Positions 13,668 to 20,742 of a stretch of DNA of 52,885 bases are shown piece after piece. The notes beneath the pieces are model-generated. The model did no database searches and was not told the DNA's origin. It saw only the letters and a program-made list of their open reading frames with translations. Source of the DNA: a virus; IMG/VR virus record IMGVR_UViG_3300011114_000575, positions 1 to 52,885 of that record; one strand, 5' to 3'. Positions within the stretch are counted from its first letter, which is position 1. Each line of letters starts with the position of its first letter. The position numbers were made by a program, and so were the translations under genes.

Positions 13668-14285
13668 TCAGAACGGGATTTCGTCGTCAATCAGGCCCTG
13701 CCACTTGATCCCTTCAACAGGATCATCGAGGCGCCGGGTCGAAGTCACCCTGGCGCCTGGGAAGGCCGCCAATACGTCGACTGCCGCCTGATAATGCTCC
13801 AGCAAGGCCACAATCTCAACAAGCGAAACAACAACTTTAGCCCTGCCATCATTTTTGACCCTAGATGCGTCAATATGGGTTTGGACGACACACAAAACCT
13901 TGCCATCGCCTTGGTGTATTTCAAGCATTTTGGGGTCCAACATATCCGCCCCACTCTCTGTTGCCGCCTTATCAAGCGCACGATACGCATTTACCGTGCG
14001 TTGCGATTCAAGTTGAATTTGCGCACTATCTGCCTTCTCAATCGCCTCATTCAGCTTCCAGCGTTGAGTATCAAATCTAGCCTGCAAGTCTGGGCCTACA
14101 AGCAGTCTCAGCCTATCCACGCCCCATTTTTTATCCATCTCATGCGCCAGTATGTCAACTGCCTGAATGCAAGCATGACCATGAAAGTAGCTGTCTGGTG
14201 TTTTGGCCCACGGCCCTCGTTTGGTCTGCTCTGAAACGGGCAGGGTTACCTTCTGCCTGCCTTGGGTCTGGGGTGCTCGGGTCAT
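13668..14285 (-). CDS. Replication-region protein with SSB-like acidic tail
   Basis: The product has 205 residues. The body is not a recognisable OB fold: a basic N-terminus, a helical middle (about 40-105) and a beta-rich end. Its last residues, LIDDEIPF, closely match the C-terminal tip of bacterial SSB (DDDIPF), which recruits helicases, exonucleases and polymerases. GTAGGAGG precedes the ATG at 14285. Lying between the PrimPol-helicase and the GapR-like genes, it may load replication partners or compete with host SSB for them. That is inference from the tail and the position. Confidence 0.75.
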   Translation of the reverse strand: MTRAPQTQGRQKVTLPVSEQTKRGPWAKTPDSYFHGHACIQAVDILAHEMDKKWGVDRLRLLVGPDLQARFDTQRWKLNEAIEKADSAQIQLESQRTVNAYRALDKAATESGADMLDPKMLEIHQGDGKVLCVVQTHIDASRVKNDGRAKVVVSLVEIVALLEHYQAAVDVLAAFPGARVTSTRRLDDPVEGIKWQGLIDDEIPF

Positions 14286-14325
14286 GCTCGGGTTCCTCCT
14301 ACTCGATTTTGGCGCTCGGGACTGT

Positions 14326-14426
14326 TGCGCGAGTCATAGGCCCCCCCCTAAAGGGGGGGCCTTATATGAACCCGCGCAGTCCCTCCAGTCCTGTCTGCGC
14401 GAGTCTGCGCGAGTCTTGCGCGAGTT
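14326..14426. repeat. Iteron-like repeats TGCGCGAGT
   Basis: TGCGCGAGTC occurs at 14326-14335, 14396-14405 and 14406-14415, and TGCGCGAGTT at 14417-14426. Between the first and second copies is a GC hairpin (about 14338-14362: GGCCCCCCC, TAAA loop, GGGGGGGCC). The cluster occupies most of the 186-base gap (14286-14471) directly after the PrimPol-helicase gene. Repeats of this type next to a replication gene are typical of replication origins or autoregulatory sites. The role here is inference. Confidence 0.75.
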
Positions 14427-14471
14427 CAAAATACAACCCGCGCTGTAACGAATTTCCCCTTGGCAGGCACC

Positions 14472-16760
14472 TCAGTAGAGGCCTGAGAGGGTCTTGCCGG
14501 CTTCGGCATACGTGACTTTGTGGCGGCGCTCATCGAGGCCCTCAACACAAACAATTGCACCTTGCTCTATCCAAACCTTGATAATCTGATCGACTTTAGC
14601 GACGGCAACCTTATCAACTCCACCATTTAAGTCAATGCCAACGACGGTCGAAACATAATTCCCCAGCCAATTTTTAGACCTCTTATCCATACGAAGGTTC
14701 GACGTATGCGGAGTGCCGTCTGGGTTTCGTGCCTGATTGGCGAGGTGTCGCAAAACAACCGAAACATGATCCCCGGTCACTCCATCCATGGCATTTGGCC
14801 ATTCCCATTTGGTGACTACGCCAACGCTGTCGCCAAATTCTCCGTCTACTCCATTCTCCAAATACACGGATTCCATCTTATACCAATCCGCCTTATCAGA
14901 CGGTAAAGCAAGATTATTCTTGCCATTATTAACCCTGAAATACCTATATCGAGTGTCAACGCCAGCCTTCTCTTGCTCACTCTCAGACATGCGATTCAGC
15001 ACCCAAGCGGTGCGAACGGCATCACGAAGTGCAATAGCGCCGCGTCCATCTTCGACTGAAATCTCGGTCTCTGACGTCTTCCTGGCGTGATGCACGAGGT
15101 TGATGGCGCATCCCGTCTCGGCTGCGATGCGGACAAAAGTCTTAGCCACACGGTCGATAGCGTTGTTATCGTTCTCGGTCACACGGTGGCTGGAGACGAA
15201 GGGGTCGACCACCCAGTAGTCAATCTGGTTATCTTTGATCGCCTGCACGCAGGCTTCCACGACAGGCGCATATACGACTGTGCCGTCCCGTGTCTGCTCT
15301 GCGATGGTGATAAGGGCATCGCGCCCATTGTTCACGAATAGGTATCCGTCGAGGTCTGATTTTTTCAGACCGTAAAATTTGGCAGCGGACTGAATGCGGC
15401 GCTGCAATTCTTCCATCGGGTCTTCGCCGTTATAGAGCCACACGCGCAGCCTGCCGGGCGGCTGGATACCGAGGAGGGGTTTGCCTGACGCCATGGCCAG
15501 GGCTTCCGCGATCATCAGTGCCGACTTGCCCAGGCCACCCGGCGCGATTGTCATGGACAGCATCGTGCGCAGATATTTGTAACCGTAGAGCCACTTGCGG
15601 GGCGTGATTTTCGTGGGGTCGATCCACTCGTATCTGGGGGCATAGACCATGCCTTCCGGCGCCGGCTTGGCGCCTGCATCCCACTCATCAGTCACGCCGG
15701 CCGATAGCGTAGAGCTTGAAGGCGCCGTCAGGGGCCTGGATGCCGGCTTCACCAGAGGGTCGGTCGCCGATGAGTATGATACCGCGTTCGACTGTGGCTT
15801 CTGGCGCTCTGGCGGCGCGATGAGGGCGTGTCTGGCGACTTTATGGTCCCACTGCTCCATCGCTGCACGCCACTTGGCCTGTAGCATGGTGATGCCACGC
15901 CCCTCGCGCTCCAGCAGGGTTTCCTGCGGCGTGCCGGGCTCGACGATGCGCGACTTCACCCGCAGCAGGTAGGTGCCCCAGGCGGCCATGAGATCGGCGT
16001 CACCGACTGGCTTGATCGGGCAGTCCCGGTAGAGGTTGACGACGGACGCCCAGACGATCCGGGTCATCACGTCCTCGCGGTTGTCGACTATGACGCCAAA
16101 GGCGTCTTTAGCCGCGTCGGGCGTGCCGGTGCGCTCAACTTGGGCTGTGTGCGTCCCGCCCCCATGCGTCTGGATAAGGTCGTCAATGGCCTCCGTCAGC
16201 CATCCAGGCGCCTCCTGCACGTCCACTGTGCCCGGCGCCCGTCCTGGCGCCCAGGCGTAGCTGTTGCCACTCTCGTGGGCGCTGGGCGGCAGCATGGCGA
16301 AGCCACCCTGCCCCCGGATGTCGATCCCTTTTGCTGTCTTGTTGGTGGGCGGCGTCCATCCTTCCGGCGCGCGGAAGAACAACTGCACGCCACCCCCGCC
16401 CGTGATCTGCTTAGGCGTAGCCGGCTCGATCCCGTGGCAGTAGGTGGACAACATCTCCGACCACCACTCGCGGGCCGAGTCCGACTTATAGAGATCGAGG
16501 TCGATGACGAAGACGCCACCGGAGCAGGCGCCGGTAAGGAGGCCCATATTGGTCCGGTCCCGCCACTGGCCGTGCGGTCCATACAGGCCGTCGAAGGCTT
16601 CGGCATCGACAAGCGTGTCTTGCAGGTTGCGCCAGGGGATGGCAGGCCGCTTCCACTGCTTGCCCGGCTCAGGTCGCAGCGCGGGCACAACCTGCCATCC
16701 GGCGGCACGATACAGACGCGCGTAGTCACTAGGGCCGAAAAAATCAAAATCAACAGCCAT
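14472..16760 (-). CDS. Primase-polymerase fused to RepA-type helicase
   Basis: The product has 762 residues in two domains. The N-terminal PrimPol domain (about 10-200) has the catalytic hhhDhD strand in VFVIDLDLY (83-91) and the TGGGGVQLFF strand (120-129). The C-terminal RecA/RepA-like ATPase has Walker A APGGLGKS (406-413), a Walker B at IDYWVVDP (513-520) and the INLVHHARK element (553-561) of RepA-type hexameric helicases. It would synthesise primers, possibly short DNA, and unwind the fork. Such two-in-one proteins replace separate primase and helicase in many phages and plasmids. A winged-helix-like C-terminus may bind DNA. The ATG at 16760 overlaps the preceding small gene by 11 bases. 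Confidence 0.9.
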   Translation of the reverse strand: MAVDFDFFGPSDYARLYRAAGWQVVPALRPEPGKQWKRPAIPWRNLQDTLVDAEAFDGLYGPHGQWRDRTNMGLLTGACSGGVFVIDLDLYKSDSAREWWSEMLSTYCHGIEPATPKQITGGGGVQLFFRAPEGWTPPTNKTAKGIDIRGQGGFAMLPPSAHESGNSYAWAPGRAPGTVDVQEAPGWLTEAIDDLIQTHGGGTHTAQVERTGTPDAAKDAFGVIVDNREDVMTRIVWASVVNLYRDCPIKPVGDADLMAAWGTYLLRVKSRIVEPGTPQETLLEREGRGITMLQAKWRAAMEQWDHKVARHALIAPPERQKPQSNAVSYSSATDPLVKPASRPLTAPSSSTLSAGVTDEWDAGAKPAPEGMVYAPRYEWIDPTKITPRKWLYGYKYLRTMLSMTIAPGGLGKSALMIAEALAMASGKPLLGIQPPGRLRVWLYNGEDPMEELQRRIQSAAKFYGLKKSDLDGYLFVNNGRDALITIAEQTRDGTVVYAPVVEACVQAIKDNQIDYWVVDPFVSSHRVTENDNNAIDRVAKTFVRIAAETGCAINLVHHARKTSETEISVEDGRGAIALRDAVRTAWVLNRMSESEQEKAGVDTRYRYFRVNNGKNNLALPSDKADWYKMESVYLENGVDGEFGDSVGVVTKWEWPNAMDGVTGDHVSVVLRHLANQARNPDGTPHTSNLRMDKRSKNWLGNYVSTVVGIDLNGGVDKVAVAKVDQIIKVWIEQGAIVCVEGLDERRHKVTYAEAGKTLSGLY

Positions 16761-16953
16761 TTATTTTCTTCCCGCGCTGGCATCCACATGAGCGCGTAGC
16801 CCCTCTGCGCAATGTGTTTGCTCTTACTGTTGTGGTCTTGCCGCAGTCGCACTGGCAAAACCAGTGGGCTTCTGTTCGCAAGTCGGTGGACTTAACTTGG
16901 CGAACAGCCACGAGCAGGCCAAATCGCCTGCCCGTCTCATCCTTCAATCTCAT
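16750..16953 (-). CDS. Small four-cysteine zinc-finger protein
   Basis: The product has 67 residues. It follows the pattern found at the start of many phage AP2- or HNH-associated proteins: DETGRRFGLLVAV, then FCQCDCGKTTTVRA, then RSCGC. The cysteines of CQCDCG and SCGC are the likely zinc ligands. No nuclease motif follows, so this is a stand-alone DNA-binding module. AAAGGT precedes the ATG. A related module is encoded at 26175-26402 on the other strand. Its location between the resolvase and primase genes hints at a DNA-metabolism or regulatory role. Confidence 0.75.
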   Translation of the reverse strand: MRLKDETGRRFGLLVAVRQVKSTDLRTEAHWFCQCDCGKTTTVRANTLRRGATRSCGCQRGKKINGC

Positions 16954-16970
16954 TTTATACCTTTGTTATA

Positions 16971-17513
16971 TTAGGCGGGTGAGCCGCTTCGATCCAATAC
17001 GGTCGCGCCATACCACGCCATGAGGGCGGCGTCGGCACGTCCATCGTGCTTCTTCAGCTTGAAGAGGCTGGCGTAGGCGGGGAACAGCTCCATCGCCCTG
17101 GCACGGGCGCCGTCCTTGCCGTCGCGCACCTGACAGGCTGATTGCCAAAGCTTGGGAGGGACGATAGTGACGGGGTAGCAGTAGGCTGCCAGGACGCCTT
17201 CGACAATGCCGACTGACCGGCCGAAACTGAACATGGACGTGACGCCCTGGCCGGGCATGGCGCCGACCCGCTCCATGATGACCTTCGGGATGGGCTGGAG
17301 GTGCTGGAAATCCGATAACTGATTGGCCAGCATGATCGGCGACAGTTCGTGCTTGGTTTTGCCGTTGCGCGTGACTTCCAGGGTCGGCATGTCGAAGATG
17401 TCGAGACGTCCCACGCGCGGCCGGAAGACGGCGATGGCGCCAGACTTTCCAGGGTCGATACCGATAAAAGCTTGATTTGATGCAGCAATTTGGCCGTTCA
17501 CGGCTATCCTCAT
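16971..17513 (-). CDS. RuvC-like Holliday junction resolvase
   Basis: The product has 180 residues with an RNase H-like core. IGIDPGKSGAIAVF (17-30) carries the first catalytic Asp (20), VIMERVGAMPGQG (78-90) the Glu (81), and KKHDGRADAALMA (154-166) the last acidic pair (157, 161). Length and motif order are those of RuvC and phage relatives. It would cut four-way and branched DNA before packaging. The ATG start at 17513 has only a weak ribosome binding site. The first 14 residues are variable and an internal start cannot be excluded. Confidence 0.85.
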   Translation of the reverse strand: MRIAVNGQIAASNQAFIGIDPGKSGAIAVFRPRVGRLDIFDMPTLEVTRNGKTKHELSPIMLANQLSDFQHLQPIPKVIMERVGAMPGQGVTSMFSFGRSVGIVEGVLAAYCYPVTIVPPKLWQSACQVRDGKDGARARAMELFPAYASLFKLKKHDGRADAALMAWYGATVLDRSGSPA

Positions 17514-17554
17514 CTTTTAGGGGCTTTGAAGGTGCGCTTCGGCGATGGGGCGTG

Positions 17555-17776
17555 TCAACCGCCGCTCGCCTGCTTCCGCATGTCGTGCGCGAAGCGTTTC
17601 CGAATGAAGTTCAGGGCCAGGAGCGCCCGGTGGCAGACGGTGCGATGCGCGACGACTTGCCGGTAGGTGCCGGGTGCGATCTGGTGGGTCTCCTCCAGAG
17701 TGCGAACCTTCGCGAGATGGTCAGGTGAGTAGCCCATCCAAACGGGGCCACAAAATTGTTCGGTGAAGTCTGGCAT
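17555..17776 (-). CDS. Small hypothetical protein
   Basis: The product has 73 residues. ATG at 17776 is chosen because GGAGGT lies seven bases before it. A longer frame upstream has no such site. The C-terminal half is basic and helical (HRTVCHRALLALNFIRKRFAHDM), and the N-terminal half contains YSPDHLAKVRTLEETHQIAPGT, which resembles a short helix-turn-helix in spacing. It could be a small DNA-binding regulator. I am not sure. Confidence 0.6.
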   Translation of the reverse strand: MPDFTEQFCGPVWMGYSPDHLAKVRTLEETHQIAPGTYRQVVAHRTVCHRALLALNFIRKRFAHDMRKQASGG

Positions 17777-17828
17777 GCGAACCTCCATACATATTTCTGC
17801 GAAGTTGCTATATTGCAGGAATATCTTT

Positions 17829-18638
17829 TCATAGCGCCCGCAACAATCTTGGGTCCACATAAATGTCATTTAGGCGCTTACTCTCAACATCTGAAAACTC
17901 AATCTCACAGAAATTGCCACAATCTGGCAAAATGTGACCTTCTTTTCGGCCTGAGTTGGGGTTGAGTTGGTCAAGAAAAACACGTCCGTTTTTGTCCTTT
18001 AAACATGAATTGCCGATCTCTCTCTCTATGCGCGCCATTTTGGTGAAAGTATCAGGGAAATCCTGTCTGATCTTGTTCCAGTAGCCCGCGCCCCCTTTTA
18101 GGCACCCCACACAGTTGTTGTTCGAGTATCCGAGTTTATACATCATAGGTCTTTCAATACCCATGATGTTCTCAAGGTAGTAGAGCGTATGCTCTTTAGT
18201 CATTTTCTGTTCGATAAGCGGGAAAATTGCTTTTGCCTTTGGATACTGCTCAATAAATCGAATAGCGCGATTGATTTCCTTATTTTTGTATTCAAAGCCA
18301 AAGACTTGGTGGAGGAAGTCTGTTTCTTCTTCAATCCGGTAGCGGACGTTTTTCTTTAGTTCGAGCGTGCAGCGTGCGCCGTTGGGGCCGTTGATATACC
18401 GAGTTTTCTGCGCCACATCGAATTGGTCAAGATACTTTACGGACCTGTGGATTTCAATTTCTTTGCCGTAAACCGCCTCACACTCCTTAATGAACCGCTC
18501 GTTGTCTGGATGCGCCGAATCAATCTTAAAATATATCAAGCGCACTTTGTCTGCGCCGAACTCATCGACGGCCATTTTGCACGCGACTGCTGACGTGACG
18601 CCAGCAGACCACCATGCGATGATGGGTAAGTTGTCCAT
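17829..18638 (-). CDS. PAPS-reductase-family enzyme
   Basis: The product has 269 residues with an adenine nucleotide alpha-hydrolase fold. The PP-loop is SAGVTS (11-16), a relative of SGGxDS. Cysteines at 90 (GARCTLELKK), 176 and 179 (NCVGCLKGG) and 240/244 could hold an iron-sulfur cluster, as in several members of this superfamily. Proteins of this type are common in phages and are usually labelled phosphoadenosine phosphosulfate reductase. The true substrate is unknown and could be a sulfur-transfer or nucleotide modification. ATG at 18638 with AAAGGA upstream is preferred to a longer frame. It is the first gene of the leftward block. Confidence 0.75.
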   Translation of the reverse strand: MDNLPIIAWWSAGVTSAVACKMAVDEFGADKVRLIYFKIDSAHPDNERFIKECEAVYGKEIEIHRSVKYLDQFDVAQKTRYINGPNGARCTLELKKNVRYRIEEETDFLHQVFGFEYKNKEINRAIRFIEQYPKAKAIFPLIEQKMTKEHTLYYLENIMGIERPMMYKLGYSNNNCVGCLKGGAGYWNKIRQDFPDTFTKMARIEREIGNSCLKDKNGRVFLDQLNPNSGRKEGHILPDCGNFCEIEFSDVESKRLNDIYVDPRLLRAL

Positions 18639-18677
18639 TTTTTGTCCTTTCTTGGATTTGGATATGAAGTGTGTCAC

Positions 18678-18706
18678 AGTATGACGCCGGACCCCGGCGC
18701 TGTCGA
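18678..18706 (-). promoter_or_regulatory. Main leftward promoter
   Basis: On the minus strand TCGACA (18706-18701) and CATACT (18683-18678) are exactly 17 bases apart, five and four consensus matches. The spacer itself is a GC palindrome (GCCGG ACC CCGGC), an unusual place for a dyad and a candidate operator. It would start transcription of the PAPS-reductase-like gene about 30 bases before its ribosome binding site. No other gene lies between 18639 and 18752. Confidence 0.55.
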
Positions 18707-18752
18707 GATGTTGGTGTTGTTTTTTGTGGGTTGTCAATCACATTTATCATGT

Positions 18753-18834
18753 GCCCGCATGGCGGAATGGTAGACGCAACGGACTTAAAATTCGTCGCAA
18801 TTGCGTGCCGGTTCGAGTCCGGCTGCGGGCACCA
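18753..18834 (+). tRNA. tRNA-Leu (anticodon TAA)
   Basis: The sequence folds as a full class II cloverleaf: acceptor GCCCGCA with TGCGGGC, D-arm GCGGAATGGTAGACGC, anticodon stem ACGGA/TTCGT with loop CTTAAAA (anticodon at 18786-18788), a long variable arm CGCA-AT-TGCG, T-arm GCCGG TTCGAGT CCGGC and an encoded CCA. The long variable arm and TAA anticodon identify leucine, reading UUA and UUG. It sits alone in the divergent control region. It may supplement a rare host tRNA or replace one attacked by host defence. Confidence 0.95.
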
Positions 18835-18865
18835 AAAACTTTTTCCAAAATTTGGCAAACCCCCG

Positions 18866-18894
18866 TTGACGATGGTTTGGGTGTTAGGTATACA
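18866..18894 (+). promoter_or_regulatory. Main rightward promoter
   Basis: TTGACG (18866-18871), 17 bases, TATACA (18889-18894), an almost ideal sigma-70 promoter. It lies 32 bases downstream of the tRNA and 46 bases before the first rightward gene, whose leader contains TATGGAGATA. Confidence 0.7.
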
Positions 18895-18940
18895 TCTCCC
18901 CACGCCGATGATGGCGACAAAGATACGTATGGAGATACAG

Positions 18941-19225
18941 ATGAACGTTTCCAACCTCCCCCTCGCTGACCGTTATGCCGCCGCCAAGGGGGTGCTGGAT
19001 GCTGCCCAGAAGGCGGTGGACGAACTCAAGGCCTTGATCAAGGCCACCGGCACCTCCCGCCTGGAGGGTGCGTTCTACGTCGTGGAGGTCGGCCTGTCTG
19101 AGCGTGCGACGCTCGACAGCAAGCTGGTCAAGTCGATCCTCAGCGAGGAGCAGGTTGCGGCCTGCACCAAGGTCTCGATGGTCGAGACGGTTCGCATCAA
19201 GCCGATGGCTGCGACCGGCAAGTAA
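18941..19225 (+). CDS. First rightward gene, small hypothetical protein
   Basis: The product has 94 residues: an Ala/Lys-rich N-terminal helix (about 10-35), then an alpha/beta part with SERATLDSKLVKSILSEEQV and a final strand VSMVETVRIK. I recall similar small phage proteins without a known role. The start ATG at 18941 follows TATGGAGATA, a leader motif repeated before two other rightward genes (20785 and 24532). As the first gene behind the strongest promoter, it is likely expressed early and abundantly. Confidence 0.75.
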   Translation: MNVSNLPLADRYAAAKGVLDAAQKAVDELKALIKATGTSRLEGAFYVVEVGLSERATLDSKLVKSILSEEQVAACTKVSMVETVRIKPMAATGK

Positions 19226-19231
19226 TAGGGC

Positions 19232-19247
19232 GGGGGTTTCGGCCCCC
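19232..19247 (+). terminator. GC hairpin with TTCG loop
   Basis: GGGGGT (19232-19237) and GCCCCC (19242-19247) pair around TTCG, a very stable tetraloop, six bases after the stop of the first rightward gene. No T-run follows, so it is more likely an RNA-stabilising element or a pause site than a full terminator. Confidence 0.45.
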
Positions 19248-19280
19248 ACCATTCCCTCAAAATAAAAGGCAACCCACCCC

Positions 19281-19850
19281 ATGATTACCATCAACGACCC
19301 CACCTTGTTCGTCGCCGCCACCCTTTGCACCGGCAAGGAACAGACCCGTCCCTACCTCCACGGGGTCTACATCCAACCGGCCACCGGCGGCGGAATCCTG
19401 CTGACCGCAACCGATGCCCATATTCTCTTTCATGGTTACGACCCCCACGGCACCGCCGAACGCGCCGCCATCGTGGTTCCTGACAAAGGCAAGCTCCCGG
19501 CCCCATGGGCCAAGGGCGGCACGATCACAATCGACCTTGCGCAAGGTGTCATGCGGCACACAACCGGCACCCTAACGGCAGGCTGCCGCGAAGAACCCGG
19601 CTCTTTCCCCCCTTACCCCAACATTATCCCGCGCGATTTTTCTGGCGAAGTCGCGCAGTTCAACCCAACTCTTGTGGCCCGGTTTGGGGATATTGCCAAT
19701 ATCCTGGCAAAAGGCAGTTCCCCAGGCATCCGGCATAATGGCAACGGCCCCGCACTCGTGACCTTTGCCCGGCGGGATTGCTTCGGCGTTGTCATGCCAA
19801 TCCGCATAACGGCCGATCTTTCTATGCCGACCCTTCCCTCTGCGGCTTAA
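19281..19850 (+). CDS. DNA polymerase III beta-clamp-like protein
   Basis: The product has 189 residues, about half of bacterial DnaN (about 370). RPYLHGVYIQPATGGG then ILLTATDAHILFHG (23-53) matches the DnaN pattern in which a conserved strand is followed by ATDGHRL. Near the end, FGVVMPIRI recalls the C-terminal PMRL strand of the clamp. It may form a clamp of more than two subunits or act as a decoy. No phage polymerase was found, so it could tether host Pol III to phage DNA. This is inference. ATG at 19281. Confidence in the fold is moderate. Confidence 0.6.
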   Translation: MITINDPTLFVAATLCTGKEQTRPYLHGVYIQPATGGGILLTATDAHILFHGYDPHGTAERAAIVVPDKGKLPAPWAKGGTITIDLAQGVMRHTTGTLTAGCREEPGSFPPYPNIIPRDFSGEVAQFNPTLVARFGDIANILAKGSSPGIRHNGNGPALVTFARRDCFGVVMPIRITADLSMPTLPSAA

Positions 19851-19877
19851 ACCTACCACCAACATCAGGAGATTCAC

Positions 19878-20267
19878 ATGCACAAGCTACCATCCGCCCA
19901 AGAGGTCTTTGACATCGTGGTGAACCACCTCTTCACGCAGGGGCGCCCTGCATACGATGGCAACCGCGGCTGCATGTATCGCACACACGACGGCCTGCGC
20001 TGCGCCGTCGGGGTGCTGATCCCAGACGACTTCTACGATCCGGCATTTGAGATAAACGCAGCTGATATCGTCATCCAGGAACTTTTTGAGGCGAACCTCG
20101 CTGATTGGCGCGAGCACAGTCCCTTGCTCTTATCTTTGCAGATGGTCCACGACAAATGCCTCCGCGATCCAGATGAAACTTTCAACACTACAGCTTTAGC
20201 CAGAAGCTTGCGTGACGTTGCAACAGAGTTTTCTTTGGAGTATCGCCGGCCACCCCTTGCAGACTGA
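19878..20267 (+). CDS. Conserved phage protein of unknown function
   Basis: The product has 129 residues. The core CMYRTHDGLRCAVGVLIPDD (33-52) with two cysteines and the C-terminal LLSLQMVHDKC pattern belongs to a protein type I have seen repeatedly in tailed phages but for which no role is known to me. GGAGAT precedes the ATG at 19878. The fold appears mixed alpha/beta, with no membrane segment. It is co-directional with the clamp-like gene 27 bases upstream. Confidence 0.75.
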   Translation: MHKLPSAQEVFDIVVNHLFTQGRPAYDGNRGCMYRTHDGLRCAVGVLIPDDFYDPAFEINAADIVIQELFEANLADWREHSPLLLSLQMVHDKCLRDPDETFNTTALARSLRDVATEFSLEYRRPPLAD

Positions 20268-20268
20268 T

Positions 20269-20297
20269 TTGCAAATGCCAGCGATGATCTATATGTA
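20269..20297 (+). promoter_or_regulatory. Rightward promoter of the TTGC/TATGTAGG type
   Basis: TTGCAA (20269-20274), 17 bases, TATGTA (20292-20297) followed by GGCG. It begins directly after the stop of the 129-residue gene and serves the 97-residue gene at 20343. It shares the TATGTAGG core with 20715-20742 and 12957-12985. Confidence 0.55.
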
Positions 20298-20342
20298 GGC
20301 GGCAGCCAGGAGGGTCTGGCTATCAATGAGGGAAGAAAGATC

Positions 20343-20636
20343 GTGAGCGATTTTGCTATTAGCAACCACATCCCGGTGCCCGTGAAGCGTGTTGCAGCCA
20401 CCCGTCAGGGTCGTAAGGCGCGCTATCCGTTTGAGGCGCTGGAGGTTGGCCAGAGCTTTTTTGTGCCGAACGCCTGCCTGAATAAGTCCGCCCGTAAGGA
20501 TGGGCAGATCGTGTTTTCGGCCGTGCCGGCGCGCAAGCGTCACCCGGATCGGAAGTTCGTGTGCCGCGCGATGGACGAAAGCCACAACGGCGTCCTGATC
20601 TCCGGCGTTCGCGTGTGGCGCGTGCCGACTGAATAA
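20343..20636 (+). CDS. Small phage protein, paralogue of the one at 28394
   Basis: The product has 97 residues. The pattern YPFEALEVGQSFFVPN (28-43), then basic residues, then GVRVWRVPTE at the end describes a small domain common in phages, function unknown. The same signature (IGDSVFIP ... GIRVWRV) appears in the 179-residue protein at 28394-28933, so the two are probable paralogues. Start GTG at 20343 follows a purine-rich GAGGGAAGAAAGA. Its own promoter (20269) and a strong terminator (20659) make this a single-gene unit. Confidence 0.75.
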   Translation: MSDFAISNHIPVPVKRVAATRQGRKARYPFEALEVGQSFFVPNACLNKSARKDGQIVFSAVPARKRHPDRKFVCRAMDESHNGVLISGVRVWRVPTE

Positions 20637-20658
20637 CCCACCTATTTTCGGGTGGCAG

Positions 20659-20693
20659 AATGCGCTTGGGGGCAACTCCAGGCGCATTTTTTT
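20659..20693 (+). terminator. Strong rho-independent terminator
   Basis: AATGCGCTTGG (20659-20669) pairs with CCAGGCGCATT (20678-20688; one G-T pair) around an 8-base loop, followed by seven T's. It closes the single-gene unit of the 97-residue protein and insulates the helicase promoter downstream. Confidence 0.9.
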
Positions 20694-20714
20694 GTGTTTT
20701 TTGAAAATACCATG

Positions 20715-20742
20715 TTGCCGAATTTGGTAGGTGCTGTATGTA
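20715..20742 (+). promoter_or_regulatory. Rightward promoter for the helicase gene
   Basis: TTGCCG (20715-20720), 16 bases, TATGTA (20737-20742), then GG. The block 20733-20753 matches the minus strand at 12966-12946 in 20 of 21 positions. The identity extends beyond the -10 box, which suggests a shared regulator rather than a promoter alone. Confidence 0.6.

Noticed and set aside
14286-14471. A short gene in the plus-strand frames across 14198-14515
   Set aside because: The frames run through iteron-like repeats and a GC hairpin, give a low-complexity product and have no ribosome binding site.
18753-18834. The tRNA-Leu gene as a phage attachment site
   Set aside because: No integrase, excisionase or partial tRNA duplicate was found, so there is no support for integration.
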